NCBI GenBank assembly: GCA_035079385.1
Contig: JAVHKY010000054.1
Span: 5,185,501-5,249,500 of the forward strand
Origin: Aspidiotus rigidus
Lineage: Eukaryota > Arthropoda > Insecta > Hemiptera > Diaspididae
Direction: 5' to 3'
DNA: 64,000 bases
In this document: in pieces, positions 32,275 to 44,215 of the stretch
Layout of the letters: every line of letters begins with the position of its first letter
Position numbering within the stretch: position 1 is the first letter of the stretch
The notes under the pieces: model-generated
Database searches by the model: none
Told to the model about the DNA's origin: nothing
What the model saw: the letters and a program-made list of their open reading frames with translations, nothing else
Position numbers and translations under genes: made by a program

Positions 32275-34319
32275 TTGGGTTACGTTGCCGGCCGGCGGAA
32301 AATTCTACCCATAGAACGAATTTCTTGCTTCTTCGTTCAATTTCGTATTCGACTACATTTCTCACGGGGTTTCAAGACTTGTCTTCTCTCATTCTCAGTA
32401 AGATAATTTGTAGTGACCTATCATAAAGCCAGAATGATTTGTATGACTCTATAAACAATTCAAATATCGCCCAGCGATTCTCGAAACCATTCTACGACGA
32501 AATCGTAACGAAAAAGCTCTTCGCAAACCGATGCCGAGTACGTATCTAAAACTCTTTTTTCACATTTCCCCCTCCTTTTATAGCATCGACTTTCATCTCA
32601 ATGTATATAGTTTCTTATCACACGACAACCAATAAAGGACGTATTAATGTCATTTGCGGTAGCGCGAGAATGTTCTACAAATTACATTTACATGAATTTC
32701 GTGTGTTTTTTTAATGAGCGGCACCTTATTAAAAAAACAGAATGAAAAAGATTGTCTTATAAATGTTTAAAAAGGAACTATCAAGGCCCACATTTTCGAA
32801 TGAAAGAAGAGAAAAAAAAGAGTTATATCGAATACGAACCGAGCGTCTTTATCGTGTATTCTCGTACGAGTGTGTAAGTTGGGCCAATACCCGAAGCTCC
32901 GAATGGTATGACGAAAGTTTCAGCAAAAGCGAATAAATGCTGGAGGGGATCAGCCGGTAAACCTGTCGATCTCGATCAGCTGGACTACCCAATGACCGCG
33001 TTCGAGTTCCACTAAAACCCACTAAACTAAAAGCTACTTCACAATGATTCGATCCGCGAAACACCACGCGCACCACAATTTATCCTATCTATATCGTAAT
33101 GGTAATAATATCGATACTTACGTTTATTCCATATTTTTCCGATAACAACATCTAAACATAAACCGCGAGTACGAAGCTATGAAAATTTGTTAAAATTTAC
33201 GAAAATATTTTCAGTTCTCGACGGTTGGTTTTGAAATATTATTATATTTATTATATCGAAGTAAAATGTGTAAAAAGTAGGCTTTATTGATTTCGTAGCC
33301 GGGTGATTTTCGAATTAAAGCGGCCTTTCGGTTAAATTAGCGTGCATTTAGAAACGATTGACCGAAGATTATGATTACGAGAAAATATTTCGAATATCGA
33401 ACGAGAAATTTTAGTCGGAATTATACTATTAAAATAATCGAGTATTTAAAAAAAAAATTAATTCTTAAAAAAAGTTATAAAAAAGTAGAAAAAAGAACAT
33501 GCCACTATTTCCGAGTGAACAGACTGCTTTTTGGCCACATCATTACGCGAAGTGCACATGAAGCGAAAGTAAAGGAAAAGCGCGACAGTGCGGCTGAACG
33601 TAACGCGTAAAACGCCGGCTAAACGTCAGCGTTGCCACTTCGGTGACGCTAAAAATCGATTCGCCAAAATACGACGGATGGGTACCCCATTGTCCTCGGT
33701 TCTTTACTGCCAATCGTCGCGAACGCTGCGAATGGGCACAGGGTGAAAGCAGAAAGCATCGGATCGAGAAATTGGCGCAACGACCACAAGAATTGCACAA
33801 TAGCACGTATATTTTTTCGTATCAGATGTTCTCTTCGCAAATCAGAAAAACTTCCAATTCGTTGTCTCTTTCAGCCGCTGCCGTGTATTCCGAGCTCTCA
33901 CACTGGCCTGTGCGTCGTAAAAAAAATTCGATACAGCGAGTTCGGCCTCAACCAGAGACGTAAAGACTGACTCTACTTTTGTCTCACTTCTTTTGTTTCC
34001 ACTCGATTGAAAGATTACAGATTTAAAGCTACGGACAAAGCGTGTGCAACTGTGCACTTGAGCTGGGTAAACTTCACCGATACGAAATTATTTTTATACA
34101 AGAAATACTGAATGAATCACGAATTACAAAAATGGTAAATGAAAAATTCTTGTCTGCAAGAACAAATAAGTAGTGAGGAACTGAATAGGGAAGAAAATTG
34201 AAAAAAGAAAAATAATAATTGGATGTCAATGAAAATTTCAGTTCCATGCCCCGCGGCAAAAGAGGTACCTACAATTAGAAATTGGACGCGAATGCTCTTG
34301 CGTTTGTATGCGCGGAACT
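32275..34319. other. Intergenic stretch, no gene recognised
   Basis: Slightly more GC at 33500-33960, where overlapping frames on both strands (for example 33643-33963 plus, 33543-33806 minus) occur without motifs. Nothing further could be supported. Confidence 0.4.
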
Positions 34320-36589
34320 TTTTTTGAAAGTCGAAATTTTAACAGGGAACCTGTTTTATGGGGGGGGGGGGGTTGAGAAATTTGCCGAGCGTCGTGCGCC
34401 GTACACCGTGCGCGGTCAGCCATCCAGCAAAAAAATTGAAAAAATTTCGACTCTCGAGTCATATATGATAGGGAGGGGACTTGGAAAAATTTCAACTCTC
34501 GCGCTATCATATACATCTCGAGATAGACAAATTTAGACTCTCAATCTATATTATACTAGGCTTATAGTAGGTCTAGGCGTTCTTTATACTAGCTTTATCT
34601 AGGCCTAGGCTTCCTTGAATTCTCAATACCAGCCCCATTTGACTCATAAAACAGGTTCCCTGCTTTCCTCGTTTAACTTCGTTATGGAAGCCGTCGTTTT
34701 TCTTAGTCCCTCTCTTATCATATATGGCTCGATAGTCGAAATTTTTTCCAACTCCCCCTCCTATCATACATAGCTTGAGAGTCGAAATTATTCCAAGTCC
34801 CTCTCCTAAGAGAGTTGACATTTTTCGAAGTCCTCCTCCCATCACATACAGCTCGAGAGTCTAAATTTTAACAGGGAACCTGTTTTATGAGGGCCTTTTT
34901 GAGAAATTTGCCGTCCGCCGTCCAGCAAAAAACTTGAAAAAATTTCGACTCTCGATCCATATATGATAGGAGAGAGACTTATAAAAAACGACGGCTTCTT
35001 TAACGAAGTCAAACGAGGAACGCAGGGAACCTGTATTATGAGTCGAAGGGATTTGGTATTGAAAATTCAAGGAAGCCTAGACCTAGATAAAGATAGTATA
35101 AAGAAGGCCTAGACCTACTATAAGCCTATCATAATATAGTTTGAGAATCTAAATTTTTCTCGCTCGAGAGACGAAATTTTTCTAAGTCCCTCTCTTATCA
35201 TGGCTCGAGAGTCGAAATTTTTCCAAGTCCCCCTCCTATCATATATGGCTCGAGTCCCTCTCCTATCATGGCTCGAGAGTCGAAATTTTTCCAAGTCCCC
35301 CTTCTATCATATATGGCTCGAGAGTCGAAATTTTTCTAAGTCCCCCTTCTATGATATATAGCTCGAGAGTCGAAATTTTTCTAAGTTCCTTTCCTATCAT
35401 ATATGGCTCGAGGGTCGAAGTTTTTCTAAGTCCCCCCTCCTATCATATATGGCTCGAGAGTCGAAATTTTTTTTAAGTCCCCCTCCTATCATATATGGCT
35501 CGAGACTCGAAATTTTTCCAAGTCCCCCTTCTATGATATATAGCTCGAGAGTCGAAATTTTTCTAAGTCCCTCTCCTGTCATATATGGCTCGAGGGTCGA
35601 AATTTTTCTAAGTTTTTCGCTGGACGGCGCACGGCGGACGGCGGACGCCGGATTTCTCAAATAGCCCCTCATAAAACAGGTTCCCTGTTAAAATTTCGAC
35701 TCTCGAGCTATATACGATAGGAGGGGCACTCATAAAAAATGACGGCTTCCTTAACGAAGTTAAACGAGGAACGCAGGGAACGTGTTTTATGATTCGAATG
35801 AGATTTGGTATTGAAAATTCAAGGAAGCCTAGATCATATATAGCTCGACAGTCGAAATTTTTCTAAGTCCCTCTCCTATCATATATAGCTCGAGAGTCGA
35901 AATTTTTCTATGTTCCCCTCCTATCATCTATAGCTCGAGATTCGAAATTTTTTTCTAAGTCCCCCTTCTATCATATATAGCTCGAGAGTCGAAATTTTTC
36001 CAAGTCCCTCTCCTATCATATATGGCTCGAGAGTCGAAATTTTTCTAAGTCCCCCTTCTATCATATATAGCTCGAGAGTCGAAATTTTTTCTAAGTCCCC
36101 CTTCTATCATATATAGCTCGAGAGTCGAAATTTTTCTAAGTCCCTCTCCTATCATATATGGCTCGAGGGTCCAAATTTTTCTAAGTCCCCCTCCTATCAT
36201 ATATAGCTCGAGAGTCGAAATTTTTCTAAGTCCCTCTCCTATCATATATGGCTCGAGGGTCGAAATTTTTTCTAAGTCCCCCTTCTATCATATATAGCTC
36301 GAGAGTCGAAATTTTTCCAAGTCCCTCTCCTATCATATATGGCTCAAGAGTCGAAATTTTTCTAAGTCCCCCTTCTATCATATATAGCTCGAGAGTCGAA
36401 ATTTTTTCTAAGTCCCCCTTCTATCATATATAGCTCGAGAGTCGAAATTTTTCCAAGTTCCCCTCCTATCATCTATAGCTCGAGATTCGAAATTTTTTCA
36501 AGTCCCTCTCCTATCATATATGGCTCGAGAGTCGAAATTTTTCTAAGTCCCTCTCCTATCATATATGGCTCGAGGGTCCAAATTTTTCT

Positions 36590-39300
36590 AAGTTTTTCGC
36601 TGGACGGCGCACGGCGGACGGCGGACGCCAGATTTCTCAAATAGCCCCTCATAAAACAGGTTCCCTGTTAAAATTTCGACTCTCGAGCTATATACGATAG
36701 GAGGGGCACTCATAAAAAATGACGGCTTCCTTAACGAAGTTAAACGAGGAACGCAGGGAACGTGTTTTTTGATTCGAATGAGATTTGGTATTGAAAATTC
36801 AAGGAAGCCTAGATCATATATAGCTCGACAGTCGAAATTTTTCCAAGTCCCTCTCCTATCATATATGGCTCGAGAGTCGAAATTTTTCTATGTTCCCCTC
36901 CTATGATCTATAGCTCGAGATTCGAAATTTTTTCTAAGTCCCCCTTCTATCATATATAGCTCGAGAGTCGAAATTTTTCTATGTTCCCCTCCTATCATCT
37001 ATAGCTCGAGATTCGAAATTTTTTCTAAGTCCCCCTTCTATCATATATAGCTCGAGAGTCGAAATTTTTCTATGTTCCCCTCCTATCATCTATAGCTCGA
37101 GATTCGAAATTTTTTCTAAGGCCCCCTTCTATCATATATAGCTCGAGAGTCGAAATTTTTCTAAGTCCCTCTCCTATCATATATGGCTCGAGAGTCGAAA
37201 TTTTTCTAAGTCCCCCTCCTATCATATATAGCTCGAGAGTCGAAATTTTACTAAGTCCCTCTCCTATCATATATGGCTCGAGGGTCGAAATTTTTTCTAA
37301 GTCCCCCTTCTATCATATATAGCTCGAGAGTCGAAATTTTTCTAAGTCCCCCTCCTATCATATATAGCTCGAGAGTCGAAATTTTCTATGTTCCCCTCCT
37401 ATCATCTATAGCTCGAGATTCGAAATTTTTTCTAAGTCCCCCTTCTATCATATATAGCTCGAGAGTCGAAATTTTTCTAAGTCCCTCTCCTATCATATAT
37501 GGCTCGAGAGTCGAAATTTTTCTAAGTCCCCCTTCTATCATATATAGCTCGAGAGTCGAAATTTTTCTAAGTCCCTCTCCTATCATATATGGCTCGAGAG
37601 TCGAAATTTTTCTAAGTCCCCCTTCTATCATATATAGCTCGAGAGTCGAAATTTTTCCAAGTTCCCCTCCTATCATCTATAGCTCGAGATTCGAAATTTT
37701 TTCAAGTCCCTCTCCTATCATATATGGCTCGAGAGTCGAAATTTTTCTAAGTCCCTCTCCTATCATATATAGCTCGAGAGTCGAAATTTTTCCAAGTTCC
37801 CCTCCTATCATCTATAGCTCGAGATTCGAAATTTTTCCAAGTCCCTCTCCTATCATATATGGCTCGAGAGTCGAAATTTTTCTAAGTCCCTCTCCTATCA
37901 TATATAGCTCGAGAGTCGAAATTTTTTCTAAGTCCCCCTTCTATCATATATAGCTCGAGAGTCGAAATTTTTCTAAGTCCCTCTCCTATCATATATGGCT
38001 CGAGAGTCGAAATTTTTCTAAGTCCCCCTTCTATCATATATAGCTCGAGAGTCGAAATTTTTCCAAGTTCCCCTCCTATCATCTATAGCTCGAGATTCGA
38101 AATTTTTTCAAGTCCCTCTCCTATCATATATGGCTCGAGAGTCGAAATTTTTCTAAGTCCCTCTCCTATCATATATGGCTCGAGGGTCCAAATTTTTCTA
38201 AGTTTTTCGCTGGACGGCGCACGGCGGACGGCGGACGCCAGATTTCTCAAATAGCCCCTCATAAAACAGGTTCCCTGTTAAAATTTCGACTCTCGAGCTA
38301 TATACGATAGGAGGGGCACTCATAAAAAATGACGGCTTCCTTAACGAAGTTAAACGAGGAACGCAGGGAACGTGTTTTTTGATTCGAATGAGATTTGGTA
38401 TTGAAAATTCAAGGAAGCCTAGATCATATATAGCTCGACAGTCGAAATTTTTCCAAGTCCCTCTCCTATCATATATGGCTCGAGAGTCGAAATTTTTCTA
38501 TGTTCCCCTCCTATGATCTATAGCTCGAGATTCGAAATTTTTTCTAAGTCCCCCTTCTATCATATATAGCTCGAGAGTCGAAATTTTTCTATGTTCCCCT
38601 CCTATCATCTATAGCTCGAGATTCGAAATTTTTTCTAAGTCCCCCTTCTATCATATATAGCTCGAGAGTCGAAATTTTTCTATGTTCCCCTCCTATCATC
38701 TATAGCTCGAGATTCGAAATTTTTTCTAAGGCCCCCTTCTATCATATATAGCTCGAGAGTCGAAATTTTTCTAAGTCCCTCTCCTATCATATATGGCTCG
38801 AGAGTCGAAATTTTTCTAAGTCCCCCTCCTATCATATATAGCTCGAGAGTCGAAATTTTACTAAGTCCCTCTCCTATCATATATGGCTCGAGGGTCGAAA
38901 TTTTTTCTAAGTCCCCCTTCTATCATATATAGCTCGAGAGTCGAAATTTTCTATGTTCCCCTCCTATCATCTATAGCTCGAGATTCGAAATTTTTTCTAA
39001 GGCCCCCTTCTATCATATATAGCTCGAGAGTCGAAATTTTTCTAAGTCCCTCTCCTATCATATATGGCTCGAGAGTCGAAATTTTTCTAAGTCCCCCTTC
39101 TATCATATATAGCTCGAGAGTCGAAATTTTTCTAAGTCCCTCTCCTATCATATATGGCTCGAGAGTCGAAATTTTTCTAAGTCCCCCTTCTATCATATAT
39201 AGCTCGAGAGTCGAAATTTTTCCAAGTTCCCCTCCTATCATCTATAGCTCGAGATTCGAAATTTTTTCAAGTCCCTCTCCTATCATATATGGCTCGAGAG
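36590..39300. repeat. Tandem segmental duplication (~1.6 kb) inside array B
   Basis: The block beginning at the spacer near 36590 and that beginning near 38205 are nearly identical for over 700 bp. They share private variants: GTGTTTTTTGATTCG in place of GTGTTTTATGATTCG, CTATGATCTATAGCTC, and AAGGCCCCCTTC. The offset is about 1613 bp. This points to recent unequal exchange, or to an assembly duplication. Confidence 0.8.
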
Positions 39301-41649
39301 TCGAAATTTTTCTAAGTCCCTCTCCTATCATATATGGCTCGAGGGTCGAAATTTTTTCTAAGTCCCCCTTCTATCATATATAGCTCGAGAGTCGAAATTT
39401 TTCCAAGTCCCTCTCCTATCATATATGGCTCGAGAGTCGAAATTTTTCTAAGTCCCCCTTCTATCATATATAGCTCGAGAGTCGAAATTTTTCCAAGTTC
39501 CCCTCCTATCATATATGGCTCGAGAGTCGAAATTTTTCTAAGTCCCCCTCCTATCATATATAGCTCGAGAGTCGAAATTTTTCTAAGTCCCTCTCCTATC
39601 ATATATGGCTCGAGGGTCGAAATTTTTCCAAGTTTTTCGCTGGACGGCGCACGGCAGATTTCTCAAATAGCCCCCCATAAAACAGGTTCCCAGTTAAAAT
39701 TGTCGACTCTCGAGCCATATGTGATAGGAGGGGGAGTTGGAAAAATGAGGGCTTCCTTAACGAAGTTAAACGAGGAACGCAGGGAACCTGTTTTATGATT
39801 CGAATGAGATTTGGTATTGGAAATTCAAGGAAGCCTAGATCATATATAGCTCGACAGTCGAAATTTTAACAGGGAACCTGTTTTATGGGGGGCTATTTGA
39901 GAAATCTGGCGTCCGCCGTGCGCCGTCCGCCGTCCGCCGTGCGCCATCCAGCGAAAAACTTAGAAAAATTTCGACCCTCGAGCCATATATGATAGGAGAG
40001 GGACTTAGAAAAATTTCGACTCTCGAGCTATATATGATAGGAGGGGGACTTAGAAAAATTTCGACTATCGAGCCATATATGATAGGAGAGGGACTTAGAA
40101 AAATTTCGACTCTCGAGCTATATATGATAGAAGGGGGACTTGGAAAAATTTCGACTGTCGAGCTATATATGATCTAGGCTTCCTTGAATTTTCAATACCA
40201 AATCTCATTCGAATCATAAAACAGGTTCCCTGCGTTCCTCGTTTAACTTCGTTAAGGAAGCCGTAATTTTTCTAAGTCCCTCTCCTATCATATATAGCTC
40301 GAGAGTCGAAATTTTTCTAAGTCCCTCTCCTATCATATATGGCTCGAGGGTCGATTCCCTGTTAAAATTACGACTCTCGAGCTATATATGATAGAAGGGG
40401 TACTCATAAAAATGTCGACTCTCGAGCCATATATGATAGGCGGGGGACTTAGAAAAACGACAGCGTCCTTAACGAAGTTAAACAAGGAATGCAGGGAACC
40501 TGTTTTATGAGTCAAATGAGATATGGTATTGAAAATTCAAGGAAGCCTAGACCTAGATAAAGCTAGTATAAGAAGGCCTAGACCTACTATAAGCCTAGTA
40601 TAATATAGTTTGAGAGTCTAAATTTTTCTCGAATCTCCTGCTATTTATGATAGCTCGAGAGTTGAAATTTTTCCAAGTCCCTTTTATATCATATTATATA
40701 GCTTGAGAGTCGAAATATTTCTAAGTCCCCCTCCTATCATATATGGCTCGAGAGTCGAAATTTCTCCAAGTCCCTCTCCTATCATATATGGCTCGAGAGT
40801 CGAAATTGTTGCAAGTCCCTCTCCTATCATATATGGCTCGAGAGTTGAAATTTTTCCAAGTCCCCCTCCTGTCATATATGGCTCGAGAGTCGAAATTTTT
40901 CCACGTGCCTCTCCTATCATATATGGCTCGAGAATCCAAATTTATCCAAGTCCCTCTCCTATCATATATGGCTCGGGAGTCGACATTTTTCCAAGTCCCT
41001 CTCCTATCATATATGGCTCGAGAGTCAAAATTTTTAGAAGTCCCCCCCCCCCTCCCTATCATATATGACTCGAGAGTCGAAATTTTTTCCAGTTCTCCTC
41101 CCCCCCCCCCTCATATATGACTCGAGAGTCGAAATTTTTACTAAGTCTCCTTCCTATCATATAGGACTCGAGAGTCGAAATTTTTTCCGAGTCCCCCTCC
41201 TATCATATATAGCTCGAGAGTCGAAATTTTTTGAAGTCCCTCTTCTATCATATAGTCGAAATTTTTCCAAGACCCCCTCCTATCATATATGGCTCGAGAG
41301 TCGACATTTTTCGTAGTCCCCCCCCCCCCCCCATCATATATGATTCGAGAGTCGAAATTTTTCCAAGTCCCCCTCCTATCATATATGGCTCGAGAGTCGA
41401 AATTTTTCTAAGTGCCTCTCCTATCATATACGGCTCGAGAATCCAAATTTATCCAAGTCCCTCTACTATCATATATGGCTCGAGAGTCGAAATTTTAACA
41501 GGGAACCTGTTTTCTGGGGGGCTTTTTGAGGAATTTGCCGTGCGATGTCCGCCGTGCAGCAAAAAACTTGGAAAAATTCTGACTCTCGAGCTATATGATA
41601 GGAGGGGGACTTGAAAAAATTTCGACTCTCGAGCCATATATGATAGGAG

Positions 41650-41820
41650 TGTTGGCAATATCATTTAGGATAACCATGGAAATTATAATATAAGAGTAAT
41701 GACGATGTTAATTTGAGAAGAGAGTAATATATAAAAGACGTGCGACAGAGACTATGAGTTCTTATTTAATACTTGAAGACTCCGGGGATCTACCTCAAGA
41801 ACCATCTTTGTCCATAAGGA
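41650..41820 (+). other. Non-satellite insert in array B, LTR-like
   Basis: About 170 bp of unrelated sequence, starting TGTTGGCAATATCATTTAGG and containing TATATAAAAG at 41728-41737, is embedded between 45-bp units. The TG start, the TATA box and the position suggest a truncated solo terminal repeat. No CA end or target duplication was resolved. Confidence 0.3.
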
Positions 41821-42225
41821 GGAGGACTTAGTAAACTTTCGATTCTCGAGCCATATATGATAGGACTCGGAAAGATTTCGACTCTCGAGCCATATATAAT
41901 AGGACTTGGAAAAATTTCGACTCTCCAGCTATATAATTATGATAGGAGGGGGACTAAGAAAAATTTCAACTCTCGAGCTATCGTATATAGCTGGCGATTC
42001 GAGAAAAATTTAGACTCTCAAACTATATTATACTAGGCTTATAGTAGGTCTAGGCCTTCTTTATACTAGCTTTAGGCTTCCTTGAATTTTCAATACCAAA
42101 TCCCATTTGACTCATAAAACAGGTTCCCTGCGTTCCTCGTTTAACTTCGTTAAGGAAGCCGTCGTTTTTTCTGTCCCCCTTCTATCATGTATAGCTCAGA
42201 GGTCAAAATTTCTCCAAGTCCCACG

Positions 42226-43395
42226 ATCTATACCGGACGACCCTCGGCGCCCATAATTTTCCAATTCAAAGTTTTTCCAAGTCCTGTCACCTTAGGTTGG
42301 TGACGTATAAGGAAACCTGAACAGACGGGTGTTATATCCTCACTTTTCCGATGGCAAGAGTCGGTAAAACTTTCGAAATTTCCATTAGAGACAGAAATTC
42401 CCGAGTTCACTGGAAATTTTCTCAAATTTCAAGATAATAGTTTCGCACAAATCCTTCATCGAATATGGTCCAAAGTTCTAACGTAAATTCCGCGCTTGTA
42501 AAATTTCTGACTCGAATCACCTTCATACCATTTTTGCCCCTTCTTTCTCTAATTGTATGTATCAAATTTTTGATCATCTGCGCAAACTATTCCATATTAT
42601 GTTGATGGAATTTCGAATTTCTCGAATACATCGAAGTTCACTTCCTTGGACATGTTTTTAAGTTTCTAAAATTGATAATATTTCAAGTCCTGTCCTGAAA
42701 TCACGATACTATAATTACAGATTATAGCTCTAATTTTTACTGATCTACCAATTACTAAGAAACGAAAATAAGTCAAAGCGCTTTTACACAGTCCAAATGC
42801 AAAATTGCGTCCACAAAACCTTTTTCTCAGTTCCGCGTCCCCACCTCTCTATTTAATTAGGTAAATTTCCCGAGTTTTACGAGTATCTTCAATCTTTATT
42901 ACTCGCACTTAAATTACATCACATTTCTTTGATTAACTTCAGGAATTTGTAGGAAGTTTTGATTATGCAGCTATCGGTGGCCTACAGAGAAAGGCTTCAG
43001 TACTGTATATTATAATCATCGATTACCAATCCTCGAATAAACAAGTTCGTGTTTTCTTTTAAATTTATGAGTCTTAATTGTTTCTTTTTAAATAATATTA
43101 TTTATTTAAATTTCAACGGCTTCCTAGTCAATGTTTATTATGAGTGGCATTGCGATGTAGACGGGTAACATACCCCATAGATCAGAGACTCAACTTTTCC
43201 TCTTGAAGAGAGTCTCTTGGCACTGCTAACATAGAGTGAAATATCGCGTTTTAGAGAGGGGGGGATTTAGAGGAGGAGACTTATGACCCCAGGTTTCACC
43301 GAAAAGCACCTCAACTTACATGTTTTCGAGAGTATCTCAAAAGAGAGACTTATTGTAGGTGTGATAACGTAGTTCGATAAGCACGAAAGACGAAT
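42226..43395. other. No gene recognised
   Basis: Contains the second copy (42311-42372) of a 60-bp dispersed repeat and isolated fragments of the 45-bp unit such as AGTTTTTCCAAGTCCTG near 42270. Otherwise plain AT-rich sequence. Confidence 0.4.
42311..42372 (+). repeat. Dispersed 60-bp repeat, copy 2
   Basis: Partner of 29611-29670: GGAAACCT, ACAGACGGGTGTTATA, TCACTTTTCCGATGG and GGTAAAA occur in the same order. Confidence 0.45.
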
Positions 43396-43556
43396 TGAAC
43401 GGGAAAAATCAAGAATTGATCAACGAAGAAAAGAAGAATAGAGACGAGGAGAATGCTTATCGACTGAGTGAGAAAGAAGATTCTTTGATTTATGACGCTA
43501 TTCAACTTTGTAAAACAAAAAAGATGGATACCTCAAAAAAAAAAAAAAAATTAGAT

Positions 43557-43578
43557 GCCATTGCAGTCCTGCAATGGC
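43557..43578 (+). repeat. Hairpin motif, copy c
   Basis: GCCATTGCAG-TC-CTGCAATGGC is a perfect 10-bp stem, preceded by a poly-A run and TTAGAT and followed by AGCAGGGAACCCGCTG, as in copy b. Confidence 0.6.
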
Positions 43579-43612
43579 AGCATGCAATGGCAGCAGGGAA
43601 CCCGCTGTCCCT

Positions 43613-43833
43613 AGGGTACTATAGAGGGGGGTATGGCAATACGCCATTTTAGCAGCAAAAAGAAGTGTTCGACGTACGAATGCGTATCGCAAAGCATCGC
43701 GAGAAAACGAACGTGACCGATGTTGCCCGGCCCTGCCGAATATTCCGCGACACTGCGCGAACGCGTTCGTACTTGAGAGCCTTCTTTTTGCTGCTAAAAT
43801 GGCGTATTGCCATACCCCCCTCTATAGTACCCT
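43613..43833. repeat. Inverted repeat with perfect 53-bp arms
   Basis: 43613-43665 and 43781-43833 are exact reverse complements (outer end AGGGTACTATAGAGGGGG, inner end CAGCAAAAAGAAG). The loop is 115 nt. Weaker complementarity, GTACGAATGCG against CGCGTTCGTAC, extends into the loop. It may be a fold-back element or a hairpin RNA source. The short frames here derive from the arms. Confidence 0.9.
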
Positions 43834-43899
43834 ACTGTCCCGAGTCCCCTACAGCCTGAAGTTTTTCCAAGTCCTGAAAATCGTGACATGACAACTTGA

Positions 43900-44215
43900 A
43901 CGCGCTGCAACTACTGCGATCGATTTGTCAATGGTTGGGCGCGACTGGCTCTGGGCTTGGTGTTGGGCGGATTAGCGGTGGAGGGATTAGCCATGGGAGG
44001 AGACACGCAGAATTAGGGAATTTACCTGGTGTTTGACAGGGCTATGTAGCCATTGGGGAAGGCGTTTGCCATGGAAGGAGATTCGCGAAATTGGGGAATT
44101 TCCCTTGGATTTGAGGGGGCCTTGTAGCCATAGAGAGCGGATTAGCGGTGGGGATTTGCCGTAAGGGGTTTATATAGCCATGGAAGGCGGATTAGTGCTG
44201 GGGGATTTACTGAAG
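43900..44215. repeat. Degenerate G-rich tandem repeat
   Basis: Variants of GGCGGATTAGCGGTGGGG, GCCATGGAAGG and GAATTTACCTGG recur three to four times with a period of roughly 70-90 bp. Strongly G-biased on the plus strand. Confidence 0.5.

Larger units (their letters stand above)
34320..42225. repeat. Minisatellite array B, same 45-bp family, with ~240-bp spacers
   Basis: The unit reads approximately GCTCGAGAGTCGAAATTTTT, then CTAAGTCCCCCTCCTATCAT, then ATATA. Blocks of units are separated by a spacer with TTTTTCGCTGGACGGCG, a CGGACGG-rich run, AAAACAGGTTCCCTGTT, CTTCCTTAACGAAGTTAAACG and GAAAATTCAAGGAAGCCTAG. Full spacers lie at about 35610-35850, 36585-36830, 38200-38435 and 39625-39860, with reverse-complement pieces at 39860-39960 and 40170-40265. 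Orientation flips several times near both ends. Units near 40700-41500 carry C-runs. Stop-free frames on both strands follow from the period and are not called as genes. Confidence 0.95.

Noticed and set aside
33543..33963. Overlapping frames on both strands in a slightly GC-richer patch
   Set aside because: Mutually overlapping open frames without motifs; the composition alone explains them.
34320..42225. CRISPR-like array of regularly spaced repeats
   Set aside because: Units are contiguous 45-mers without unique spacers, in a eukaryotic context full of retroelements; it is a minisatellite.
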